From positions 1-30,986 of IMG/VR virus record IMGVR_UViG_3300046000_005651: 30,986 nucleotides of DNA. The stretch is one strand, 5' to 3'. Source of the DNA: a virus. Shown one piece after another: positions 23,914-29,833 of the stretch (the stretch's first letter is position 1; each line of letters opens with the position of its first letter). The position numbers and the translations under genes are program-made. Below the pieces are notes generated by a model, which saw only the letters and a program-made list of their open reading frames with translations, ran no database searches and was not told the DNA's origin.

Positions 23914-25201
23914 CAATTGCCCGGTGGAATTCCTTGGCTTGTGGCGATACCCAAAGCCCAGCAAACCAGTCCTTGAGAAGCAAACCCTGCAACGACTTTA
24001 CCCGGCTCACTGCGACGTATGCCTGACCGGGTTCCCGGGCGGCACGAATGTCGATGAGCGCCGAGTCTAGCGTCAGTCCCTGCGACTTGTGGATCGTCGC
24101 CGCCCACGCCAGCCTCAGCGGGAATTGGCGAAATTCCGCGGTGCCTTTCTGGGACGGGTCGAATTTCCATGTGTTGTGCATGATCTCGATCACCTTGCCA
24201 TTATCTAACCGCAACGACACACGGTCGTCCTGCACTGCCTCTACGGTGCCAATCTCTCCATTGGCTGCCAGCATTCCATCTGGATCGGATGGATCCTTGA
24301 GGTTCGCCGTGACCATGGCTCTGGCGGCCACCTTCAGCACTAGCCTCTCCGGCGTGATCAAATTCTTCTTCAAGAAATCGACATCGTATTTGTTGCCACT
24401 GGTTTCGGCCATGAGCACATGCTCAGGCGTCTCAAGCGTGCCGAGTTGATACGTGTTCCATTTATCGACCTGCACGTTGTGGGTGAAAAGTCTGAGCACA
24501 TTGGCAGGTGGGAACATCGCCACCCGTTTCTTCAAGATTGCGGCACCGTCCTTCGTCACCGTGCCTTCGCGGAACTGGTTTAGCACCGAGATGAAATCTG
24601 GATCGTCCTGACGGTGAACCTGCCGGAGAGTGACATGCCGGAAGTCAATGCTCTTCCAAGCATCGCAGGCGAATGCCCAGTCATACAACCCGGTCTTGCT
24701 AACAGGTGGCAATTGCAGGAAGTCGCCGACGGCAATCACTTGGATGCCGCCCATGGGACGATCATCGCCGCGAACCTGCCGACACACGAAGTCAACGAAG
24801 TTCAAGATCTTCCCGGGCAGCATCGACACCTCGTCAATGATCAGGATTTGAGTCGCCTTGATGCGTCCCATGGTCGCCTGCCAGTGCAGTCCCTGCGATT
24901 TCATAAAGCGGAAATAGTCGTCGAACGACTGACCTTCCTTGGGTCCGATGCCGATGCCTGCCCATCGATACACGGTGGAGGTATTGATGTCCTCGCCAAA
25001 CATCGACGACAGCTTATCGCGCAGGTTGAGCGCTGCCACTCCGGTGGTCGCACAAACTTTCAGCGCCCGGGAATTGAGACGTCGCCGGATGATCTCGACA
25101 GTCACCGAGGATTTCCCGGTGCCTGCCGGGCCTGTTATAAAAACCGAGTGTCCCTCGTTTACTTTGCCGATGGCAAAGAGTTGGTCTGGGTCAAATTTCA
25201 T
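23903..25201 (-). CDS. PIF1/RecD2-like superfamily 1B DNA helicase
   Basis: This 432-aa helicase is on the minus strand. Motifs: Walker A GPAGTGKS at 24-31 (motif I), TTGVAA at 52-57 (Ia), IIDEVSM at 121-127 (II), GDFLQLPPV at 159-167 (III), HKSQGLTLDSALID from 371 (V) and AYVAVSRVKSLQGL from 394 (VI). All are in the expected order, so it should be active. PIF1/Dda-type helicases move 5'-3' on single-stranded DNA during replication and recombination. The protein is close to minimal, with no accessory domain. The start (25201) overlaps the zinc-ribbon gene stop (ATGA). The last gene of the early operon, it meets the endolysin convergently. Confidence 0.9.
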   Translation of the reverse strand: MKFDPDQLFAIGKVNEGHSVFITGPAGTGKSSVTVEIIRRRLNSRALKVCATTGVAALNLRDKLSSMFGEDINTSTVYRWAGIGIGPKEGQSFDDYFRFMKSQGLHWQATMGRIKATQILIIDEVSMLPGKILNFVDFVCRQVRGDDRPMGGIQVIAVGDFLQLPPVSKTGLYDWAFACDAWKSIDFRHVTLRQVHRQDDPDFISVLNQFREGTVTKDGAAILKKRVAMFPPANVLRLFTHNVQVDKWNTYQLGTLETPEHVLMAETSGNKYDVDFLKKNLITPERLVLKVAARAMVTANLKDPSDPDGMLAANGEIGTVEAVQDDRVSLRLDNGKVIEIMHNTWKFDPSQKGTAEFRQFPLRLAWAATIHKSQGLTLDSALIDIRAAREPGQAYVAVSRVKSLQGLLLKDWFAGLWVSPQAKEFHRAIARQ

Positions 25202-25392
25202 AGGTCGTGTCTGTGCTTTCGTGCGGCGTGATGGATGCCATTGATCAGTCGATTCTGTGTGTCGTCGTATCTATCGGAATCGTATGGGTCGGGTGGTTCT
25301 TTCTCGTCCTCGTCCGGTGCTCGGCAGAGAGGACACATGTCGTCTTCTGTTGGCCAATCTCTGCTGCCACACAACGTGCATGAAAAGTTCAT
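25198..25392 (-). CDS. Small zinc-ribbon protein
   Basis: This 64-aa protein has Cys5, Cys8, Cys20 and Cys23 (CTLC then CPLC) in a CxxC-x11-CxxC array typical of a zinc ribbon. A very acidic stretch (DEDEKEPPDPYDSDRYDD, ~27-44) and a His/Arg-rich C-terminus (HHAARKHRHDL) follow. Start overlaps the upstream 50-aa gene stop and its own stop overlaps the helicase start, so it is coupled on both sides. Might bind DNA or the helicase. Function unknown. Confidence 0.65.
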   Translation of the reverse strand: MNFSCTLCGSRDWPTEDDMCPLCRAPDEDEKEPPDPYDSDRYDDTQNRLINGIHHAARKHRHDL

Positions 25393-25541
25393 CGCTTGAA
25401 AATCCTCCTGATCGTTCTGATAGGGTGCTTCAGCGCATCGATGCGCTTGCGGCGGATTCGCTCGCGTTCTGCCCGAGCACCGAGCAACTGAGTGATTTTG
25501 TATGTGAGAATTGGGTCTCGTCCGATAATTTCAGGAATCAT
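25389..25541 (-). CDS. 50-aa very basic protein in the early operon
   Basis: A short frame, ATG 25541 to TGA 25389-25391, gives 50 residues. It begins MIPEIIGRDPILTYKITQLL and has a strongly basic second half (ARAERERIRRKRIDALKH, then IRTIRRIFKR). It overlaps the rusA 3' end by 11 bases, and its stop is embedded in the start of the zinc-ribbon gene (ATGA). That tight fit fills the only gap in this part of the operon and supports a real gene. The basic helix suggests nucleic acid binding. No family is recognised. Confidence 0.55.
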   Translation of the reverse strand: MIPEIIGRDPILTYKITQLLGARAERERIRRKRIDALKHPIRTIRRIFKR

Positions 25542-25989
25542 TTTCGTTGATGGTGTAGATTGTTAGGTGGCATCCCCCACGTTGATCGGCCCATTTCTTA
25601 ACGACATGCAGCACAACAACTTGATCGTCGTCGCCCCACACGTTGAGCGCAGTGAGTGCATCGAGCACGGCTTTTGCGAGATTGTCTGCGTCGGGCTTTT
25701 TCGCATAGTAAATCTTGGGTGCCGACGGCTTGAGATCGACTCCGTTGGATCGGTAGTGACTCTTTGGCCGGGCCATGCCGAAGCACATCTCAACTTTGAT
25801 GCACCCTTGCAGGTTCTTCCCGTGAAGCTCCTTTGTCTGCGCGGCGACGTCGCCTTTCCATGCCTCGGCAGTGCCGGGGTCATACATCCGCGCCTTGCCT
25901 TTGAAGGCAAATGCGCGAGCGCGTGGTTGTGCCTTCGGGATGCCGTAGATTGTGGTTGAAAAAACCAAAGTGGTCGTAGTGATGGTCAT
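25531..25989 (-). CDS. rusA: RusA-family Holliday junction resolvase
   Basis: This 152-aa endonuclease, with ATG 25989 chosen for its GGAGG ribosome site eight bases upstream, has the RusA core. It shows IYGIPKAQPRARAF (~14-27), then KKPDADNLAKAVLDAL with Asp100, Asp102 and Lys106, then NVWGDDDQVV with Asp120-122. Spacing of Asp100/Asp102/Lys106 and the later Asp fits E. coli RusA Asp70, Asp72, Lys76 and Asp91 with a constant shift of 30. RusA dimers cut four-way junctions in metal-dependent fashion, resolving recombination and replication intermediates before packaging. The longer upstream frame from 26085 is rejected because it lies inside the neighbouring gene. Confidence 0.88.
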   Translation of the reverse strand: MTITTTTLVFSTTIYGIPKAQPRARAFAFKGKARMYDPGTAEAWKGDVAAQTKELHGKNLQGCIKVEMCFGMARPKSHYRSNGVDLKPSAPKIYYAKKPDADNLAKAVLDALTALNVWGDDDQVVVLHVVKKWADQRGGCHLTIYTINENDS

Positions 25990-26234
25990 CGTGCGTTCCT
26001 CCATTGTCCGATCTCGAATGCGAATTGAGTTTCTAACGATGCAAACCACCGGGCCTGCTCGAGAGTCAGCGTAAAGTCGTTCCACCCGGGTTCGCTCATC
26101 GACGAGATTTTCTCGAGCATCTCAATCTCGGATCCGCAAAGGATTGGGCGAGATGTCTCGAGGATTGCGCGGGCTGTTTCTGCCATCTCTTGTTCTTGGT
26201 CAGTGGCAACGGTGATTTCTGGTTCTTCGTTCAT
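25986..26234 (-). CDS. Small acidic protein upstream of rusA
   Basis: This 82-aa protein starts at ATG 26234 (MNEEPEITVATDQEQEMAET); the longer frame to 26306 is rejected as its N-terminus looks random. The sequence is helical and acidic (EMAETARAILETSRPIL, SEIEMLEKISSMS) with an aromatic C-terminal part (WNDFTLTLEQARWFASLETQ). The stop overlaps the rusA start (ATGA). Function unknown. Upstream is a 91-bp gap to the next gene. Confidence 0.5.
   Translation of the reverse strand: MNEEPEITVATDQEQEMAETARAILETSRPILCGSEIEMLEKISSMSEPGWNDFTLTLEQARWFASLETQFAFEIGQWRNAR
25998..26002 (-). promoter_or_regulatory. Ribosome binding site of rusA (GGAGG)
   Basis: On the minus strand GGAGG lies eight bases before ATG 25989. 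It decides the rusA start. It is unusual here because most genes with a visible leader have no Shine-Dalgarno sequence. Confidence 0.6.
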
Positions 26235-26325
26235 GATATGATTTGATGATGGATTCCCAAAGGGGGCAGAGGGGGAGCTACATTGCGCCTCACTCAGCCG
26301 TTCCACCCCCAGTGGGAAAATTTTG

Positions 26326-27072
26326 TTAGCGACTCGAGACGACGGGCTTCTTGAATGCGCGAATGCCTGCGGCTATGCAGTGCAGGTCAACGTCTTCGAC
26401 CTCACCCGCATCAAGCGCCTTGATCCATGCGAGAATAACTGTACGACGTTCTTTCGTTTCCACGAAATCAGGCTTAATCGCAGCGAGCAGATTCATATCT
26501 GTCACTTCAAAATCCCATGCGAATCGCACACCGTCGGCGACCTTTGTGGCGGCCAACTCGCTGGATGCATCCATGCGTGCGCCCAGCGTCTCTTGCCGGG
26601 CTTGTTCCGCCTGCTTGGCAGCGATTACGTCGGAGATCTTGCCTGATGCCTCAGCGGCGTCCTGAGCGGCGGCAGCAGCCTCACGGGCGGCACGGGCGAT
26701 CTCGAATGCCTTGCGTTCTTCCTCGGCCTTTATGGCAGCGATGCGTGCAACCTCGCTTGCATGGTCGCCGATGAGCTTGCGCAGGCGTGCTTCCTCAGAC
26801 TCGATCTCGAGTAGGAATGTCTTGGCGCTGGCGTCGATGAGCTTCCCGATGCGCAGCACAGGTTCCTTAACGTCTTTCCGGCCCTTATCGACCATGATGC
26901 GCATCTGTGCCAATGAGCGCATCACATACGCTGCGTCGGCAGACTCGTCATTGTTCGTGACCTTGCAGACGTTAGAGGATGCGACCAGAAGATCACGTTT
27001 CGAGGTTTCGGCTTCTTGGCAAATTGTGAGGGTGTATCCCTCACCTGATAGAATTAGTGTGTCGGTATTCAT
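26326..27072 (-). CDS. DUF1351-like coiled-coil recombination-associated protein
   Basis: This 248-aa protein starts at ATG 27072. The central part is a long Ala/Glu-rich coiled coil (~85-160, EEARLRKLIGDHASEVARI, KAEEERKAFEIARAAREA). It is flanked by QMRIMVDKGRKDVKEPVLRI (~56-75) and a C-terminal DGVRFAWDFEVTDMNLLAAI followed by a helix bundle. This arrangement resembles phage DUF1351-type proteins found beside recombination genes, whose biochemical role is not established. Neighbouring resolvase and SSB-like genes fit. It could instead be a generic phage coiled-coil protein. Confidence 0.55.
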   Translation of the reverse strand: MNTDTLILSGEGYTLTICQEAETSKRDLLVASSNVCKVTNNDESADAAYVMRSLAQMRIMVDKGRKDVKEPVLRIGKLIDASAKTFLLEIESEEARLRKLIGDHASEVARIAAIKAEEERKAFEIARAAREAAAAAQDAAEASGKISDVIAAKQAEQARQETLGARMDASSELAATKVADGVRFAWDFEVTDMNLLAAIKPDFVETKERRTVILAWIKALDAGEVEDVDLHCIAAGIRAFKKPVVSSR

Positions 27073-27221
27073 TGGAGAAATTTTTGTTTGTTAGTGGGAT
27101 CAATGTGTCCGGTGCAAATGCAGCACCCGAGACTTAATAGTCGGCAAGCATGACGGTAGCAATGGTCGCACAAGCCTGCCGGGCATGGCTTGTCACGCAA
27201 TGCTTTTGCGGCGGCGGCCAT
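27069..27221 (-). CDS. 50-aa cysteine-rich mini-protein
   Basis: ATG 27221 (MAAAAKALRDKPCPAGLCDH) gives 50 residues with seven cysteines (13, 18, 21, 26, 33, 34, 36) and histidines at 20, 24 and 39. These probably bind zinc. The longer frame to 27419 overlaps the upstream 137-aa gene in another frame and is not credible. The stop overlaps the next gene start (ATGA). Function unknown; nucleic acid or protein binding is plausible. Confidence 0.5.
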   Translation of the reverse strand: MAAAAKALRDKPCPAGLCDHCYRHACRLLSLGCCICTGHIDPTNKQKFLQ

Positions 27222-27235
27222 TTTCTCGCGAATGC

Positions 27236-27649
27236 TCAGAACGGATGATTTGCCGGGCGCTGCGTCGATGGGTGCTCGAAGAATTGCAATCGATGGATCA
27301 GGATCGGTGGCACATACCCAACCCCTTTCGGGAATACTGCTAGCCATGAGTGAGTCGGATCCAACGGATCGTTGGTCACAACCAACTCGCTCTCGAATGC
27401 GTTTAGTGCTTGGTGCCATGTCCTCGTCTGTGGCAACGCATCCACCGGAGTCATGTCGATTGCCTGCCCCTGCGTCAGTCCCAGCGACCGTTCGTCGGAT
27501 TCTGGTGCCGGAGTCGGTGGTCGAATCGGCAATTCCGGTGCCTTGGAGGATAGCACCAATCCCCGGGGCTTTCCCGGCGTTGGTAATGTGGTAGGTTGTG
27601 CGGCGGCACGCTCTGCTTTGCGTGCGGCAATTTTTTCTGCTAGTGTCAT
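27236..27649 (-). CDS. Proline-rich unknown early protein
   Basis: This 137-aa protein starts at ATG 27649 with a short amphipathic helix (MTLAEKIAARKAERAAAQ). That helix is followed by a Pro-rich disordered stretch (~20-55) and a folded-looking C-terminal part (TRTWHQALNAFESELVV, HSWLAVFPKGVGYVPPILIH). Its N-terminal helix resembles that of the primase-like gene (IAEIIARQRAKQLAA). This may be chance or a shared docking element. No family recognised. Stop lies 14 bases before the Cys-rich gene. Confidence 0.55.
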   Translation of the reverse strand: MTLAEKIAARKAERAAAQPTTLPTPGKPRGLVLSSKAPELPIRPPTPAPESDERSLGLTQGQAIDMTPVDALPQTRTWHQALNAFESELVVTNDPLDPTHSWLAVFPKGVGYVPPILIHRLQFFEHPSTQRPANHPF

Positions 27650-27726
27650 CAGATTTTCGGTTTGAATCCCCCGTCTCTCCGAGGTGTCACGGTGCTAGTA
27701 ATCGATCACCGTTTCGATTTGATTTC

Positions 27727-28470
27727 TCAGTAGTCGGCGGCAGGCGCTTCCTCGTCGAGGTAGCCCTTAACTTCCAACAGCGCTGCAATTAACTCGCGGT
27801 CTGCTTTGAGCGGTTTCGGCAGTGCCTGACCGATTGGCAGCCAGTTCTTGATGAGCGCCTTCACGGCCTCCTCGGCGAGGTCACCGAGGTCAACTCCGGC
27901 GTGAGCGCCGACATGCACTTTGACCTTCTGCCAGTCGAGGCGACCTTCCTCCTCTTTTGCGGCAGGTGCCTTCTTGTAGCCTGCTTGCTCGCCTGTTCCA
28001 GTGGCACCCGGTGCAAGATCGCGGTCCTTGACGCGCTTGTAGTTGCCGGATGACACGATTGGGTCCCCGCTCTTGTGAGGCCCGATGAAGCTGATCGTGC
28101 AATATGTTTGCCCGCTCTCGCCTTGCTCGTGATGAACCATGAGCGAGACCGGAGTGCCAATGAGACCCTCGGTATCGAATTCATCCCGCTCAAGTTGCGT
28201 CAGGTCGCGACCAAGGATTTTCTTCAAATCCTTGCGGAAAGTCGCCTTCTCGTTGAGCGACGGGGTATACCCGCGAGACCACACGCAGTAGCGGCGGCCC
28301 TCGTCGTTTTCAACCTCGGTCTCATACACGACGCGAAATTCTTCGCGTTCGCCGAATTTGGTGGTCCGCATTTTCACCGGGGTGAGATCGACGATGACGG
28401 CTTTTACGACACCTTCAGTCTCTGGGTGCGGAGTGAATTCGCCACCTGATTTTTTTTCGCTTAGTTTCAT
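27727..28470 (-). CDS. SSB-like early protein (OB-fold candidate)
   Basis: This is a 247-aa protein. ATG 28470 (MKLSEKKSGGEFTPHPET) is preferred; the longer frame from 28566 adds a low-complexity polyGln stretch and overlaps the upstream gene. Residues ~18-140 are beta-rich (GVVKAVIVDLTPVKMRTTKF, REEFRVVYETEVENDEGR, YCVWSRGYTPSLNEKATFR, GLIGTPVSLMVHHEQGESG), consistent with phage OB-fold single-stranded DNA-binding proteins. Residues ~165-190 are a linker, and the C-terminus is helical and acidic, ending DEEAPAADY, like SSB acidic tails. It lies with helicase and resolvase genes. Assignment is inferred from pattern and context. Confidence 0.55.
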   Translation of the reverse strand: MKLSEKKSGGEFTPHPETEGVVKAVIVDLTPVKMRTTKFGEREEFRVVYETEVENDEGRRYCVWSRGYTPSLNEKATFRKDLKKILGRDLTQLERDEFDTEGLIGTPVSLMVHHEQGESGQTYCTISFIGPHKSGDPIVSSGNYKRVKDRDLAPGATGTGEQAGYKKAPAAKEEEGRLDWQKVKVHVGAHAGVDLGDLAEEAVKALIKNWLPIGQALPKPLKADRELIAALLEVKGYLDEEAPAADY

Positions 28471-28518
28471 ATACGTTTGTTGCTGTTGTTGTTGTTTTGT
28501 GTTCCGGGCCTTTTGGCC
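28471..28518 (-). promoter_or_regulatory. CAA-repeat leader with small hairpin before the SSB-like gene
   Basis: The minus-strand leader reads GGCC-AAAA-GGCC (28518-28507, perfect 4-bp stem) and then an A/C-rich tract of (CAA) repeats directly before ATG 28470. There is no Shine-Dalgarno sequence. CAA-rich unstructured leaders are known translation enhancers, so this may replace a ribosome binding site. Confidence 0.4.
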
Positions 28519-28522
28519 GAAA

Positions 28523-28846
28523 TTAGTATAGCGGAGGCAGTATTTTTGCCTGCACGCATCCCGCATGGATTTGCACCAGTTGTCTCTCGGTGAGAGTGCT
28601 GAGTGCAGAAATTATTTTGCGCGTCACGGTTTTGCGCTCGAGCACCGTTATGCGGATCGACAGCTCATCGACCGTATTTGACTGGGCGCAAAACCCGCAG
28701 TCCTGCGCCTGCCGCTGGATCCCGCTGCGCATTGTCTTCGGGACGATGAACTCGTCGCCCACTTTGGCGTGAGTCACGAAATATTCCTTCCAGTTCACCC
28801 TGCCATCCGAGGTTACTGGCACCTGCCCGCTGTTGACGATGATCAT
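28523..28846 (-). CDS. Unknown 107-aa early protein
   Basis: ATG 28846 (MIIVNSGQVPVTSDGRVNWK) is chosen because the stop of the 39-aa membrane peptide gene overlaps it (ATGA). The upstream extension to 28927 is in a different reading frame from that gene and looks random. The N-terminal half looks folded (WKEYFVTHAKVGDEFIVPK, then KTMRSGIQRQAQDCGFCAQ with a CxxC). The C-terminal half is a helix (LSIRITVLERKTVTRKIISA, LTERQLVQIHAGCV). Family not recognised. Confidence 0.5.
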   Translation of the reverse strand: MIIVNSGQVPVTSDGRVNWKEYFVTHAKVGDEFIVPKTMRSGIQRQAQDCGFCAQSNTVDELSIRITVLERKTVTRKIISALSTLTERQLVQIHAGCVQAKILPPLY

Positions 28847-28962
28847 TGGTGAATCAGGTTTCGGATTACACCGAGGGAGATGAGGTAGGCAACGATGCCT
28901 ACCGTGAGCATGATGAGCGCAAGCCAATCAGGCGGGTTCTTGATGAGTTTGAGGAGTTTCAT
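28843..28962 (-). CDS. 39-aa single-span membrane peptide
   Basis: A short frame from ATG 28962 to TGA 28843-28845 gives 39 residues. It starts MKLLKLIKNPPDW (basic), followed by one hydrophobic span (LALIMLTVGIVAYLISLGVI, ~14-33) and a short tail (RNLIHQ). The stop/start ATGA overlap with the downstream 107-aa gene supports translation. Early phage membrane peptides may act on host envelope functions or superinfection. No specific function can be given. Confidence 0.55.
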   Translation of the reverse strand: MKLLKLIKNPPDWLALIMLTVGIVAYLISLGVIRNLIHQ

Positions 28963-28970
28963 AAGTGTAA

Positions 28971-28994
28971 ATGATGCGGAGGGATCGAACCTCC
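28971..28994 (-). other. tRNA T-arm-like hairpin (possible attP or tRNA remnant)
   Basis: On the minus strand GGAGG-TTCGATC-CCTCC (28994-28978) is a perfect 5-bp stem with a 7-base loop matching the T-arm consensus GGTTCRANYCC, followed by GCATCAT. No matching 5' acceptor strand, D-arm or anticodon arm exists in the expected 76 bases, which hold the 3' end of a coding frame. It lies in the 41-bp gap between two early genes. Confidence 0.5.
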
Positions 28995-29003
28995 GGTGAG
29001 TGG

Positions 29004-29177
29004 TTAGGCTTTGATGAGCTTTCGTGATTTGCGGACTGGCTTGTTGAGATCTTTGATCACCTCTGCCATGTAGATCCGCTTCATTTGGTAGATCGCAGCA
29101 ACAAGTGCCTCAGGACTGTCCGGCATCTCCCACGCCTCTAATACTTCGCGCATGGCGCGTTCGATTTCTGGGTTCAT
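29004..29177 (-). CDS. 57-aa small helical early protein
   Basis: ATG 29177 to TAA 29004-29006 gives MNPEIERAMREVLEAWEMPD, then SPEALVAAIYQMKRIYMAEV, then a basic tail (IKDLNKPVRKSRKLIKA). It starts three bases after the upstream stop (TAA ACC ATG). The pattern is amphipathic helices with a Lys/Arg-rich end, suggesting nucleic acid or protein binding. No family recognised. Confidence 0.55.
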   Translation of the reverse strand: MNPEIERAMREVLEAWEMPDSPEALVAAIYQMKRIYMAEVIKDLNKPVRKSRKLIKA

Positions 29178-29180
29178 GGT

Positions 29181-29420
29181 TTAGTCGAGGTTGATGGTGA
29201 CTCCCTTGTCAGCATTGCGGAAGGTGCGGAAGTCTTCGGGAAAAACGCAGCAGGACAGGAATTTGCGCAGGCTGGCTGTAGTGCTGAAATGATAATGCTC
29301 ACCGTCAACGATCACGGTGTATGGGCGGCGGCCAAGTGAAAGCTTGTGACCCTTGCGGAGATTCCGGCATTCGGTCATCAGGTTTTCCATCTGGCTTTCT
29401 GTGAGGTAGGTCGTTGTCAT
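29181..29420 (-). CDS. 79-aa early protein
   Basis: ATG 29420 (MTTTYLTESQMENLMTECRN) is chosen since the longer frame to 29573 would overlap the upstream gene. Middle: KGHKLSLGRRPYTVIVDGEH, then YHFSTTASLRKFLSCCVFPE. It looks like a small alpha/beta protein. It shares the MTTT start with the adjacent upstream gene but not more. Function unknown. Confidence 0.55.
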   Translation of the reverse strand: MTTTYLTESQMENLMTECRNLRKGHKLSLGRRPYTVIVDGEHYHFSTTASLRKFLSCCVFPEDFRTFRNADKGVTINLD

Positions 29421-29424
29421 CGAA

Positions 29425-29619
29425 TTAAAGACCAAGAGTTTTTGCTGCTTCAGAAACGGACATTGCCCGGCAAATACCAAGGTCTGTGTCAGCACGAAAG
29501 ATCGTGCCGTCCGAGGTGATCCGAAGCTTGGCAGTTGTTTGCCCGGGCTTGCAGATGAATCCTTTTGAGTCACTCAAAAGGCGGAGTGTTTTGCGAGTGA
29601 TTTTTGCGGTAGTGGTCAT
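29425..29619 (-). CDS. 64-aa first gene of the early operon
   Basis: ATG 29619 (MTTTAKITRKTLRLLSDSKG) begins the leftward operon. The protein is small and strand-rich (FICKPGQTTAKLRITSDGTI, FRADTDLGICRAMSVSEAA), with a basic N-terminus. A TAA stop at 29425-29427 lies four bases before the next start. A hairpin (GTCGCC/GGCGAC) sits 17-34 bases upstream of the start. As the first early gene it may be a takeover or regulatory protein, but nothing in the sequence shows it. Confidence 0.55.
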   Translation of the reverse strand: MTTTAKITRKTLRLLSDSKGFICKPGQTTAKLRITSDGTIFRADTDLGICRAMSVSEAAKTLGL

Positions 29620-29635
29620 TGGTGCGTTTGGTTCG

Positions 29636-29653
29636 GTCGCCGTCAGTGGCGAC
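29636..29653 (-). promoter_or_regulatory. Perfect inverted repeat in the early operon leader
   Basis: GTCGCC (29636-29641) and GGCGAC (29648-29653) form a perfect 6-bp inverted repeat with a 6-base loop, 17-34 bases upstream of ATG 29619. It could be an operator or an RNA hairpin in the 5' leader. No T-run follows, so it is not a terminator. Confidence 0.35.
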
Positions 29654-29697
29654 GGGGAGAGAATTGCAGATCATCCTTCGGGCGTCAAATTTATTTT

Positions 29698-29743
29698 ACC
29701 TAATAATGAAAATATTTTTAAGCCGATCAATTGACCTAATAAT
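29698..29743. promoter_or_regulatory. Divergent control region: direct repeats and candidate leftward promoter
   Basis: The 214-bp gap between divergent genes (29620-29833) is AT-rich at its centre. Two exact copies of ACCTAATAAT (29698-29707 and 29734-29743) are 36 bp apart. Between them the minus strand reads TTGATC-N16-CATTAT (29730-29703), a fair sigma70-like promoter for the early operon. One repeat overlaps its -10 and the other lies just upstream of its -35. This fits a two-site operator. I see no good rightward promoter. Confidence 0.4.
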
Positions 29744-29833
29744 CACCTCAATAAAAACAACATTAGAAAACGCTTGAAGTCCCTCCCCGCTGCCAGTATG
29801 CGTTTTCCCCGCCTCGAGCGCACCTAACCGACC

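Noticed and set aside
27222-27419. N-terminal extension of the Cys-rich gene
   Set aside because: It would overlap the 137-aa gene in another frame over about 180 bases, and its sequence has no conserved character.
27655-27685. GGTTTGAATCC followed by TCTCTCCG on the plus strand, similar to a tRNA-Ser 3' end
   Set aside because: The T-stem does not pair (only two base pairs next to the loop) and no 5' part of a tRNA is present. Probably chance, though it could be tested along with the T-arm-like hairpin at 28971-28994.
27689-27714. Hairpin ACGGTG/CACCGT between the SSB-like and proline-rich genes as a terminator
   Set aside because: Stem of only about six pairs with a 12-base loop and no T-run on the minus strand; not convincing as a terminator.
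29731-29759. Rightward promoter TTGACC for the primase-like gene
   Set aside because: No acceptable -10 hexamer at 16-18 bases; the sequence there is AAAACA-like.
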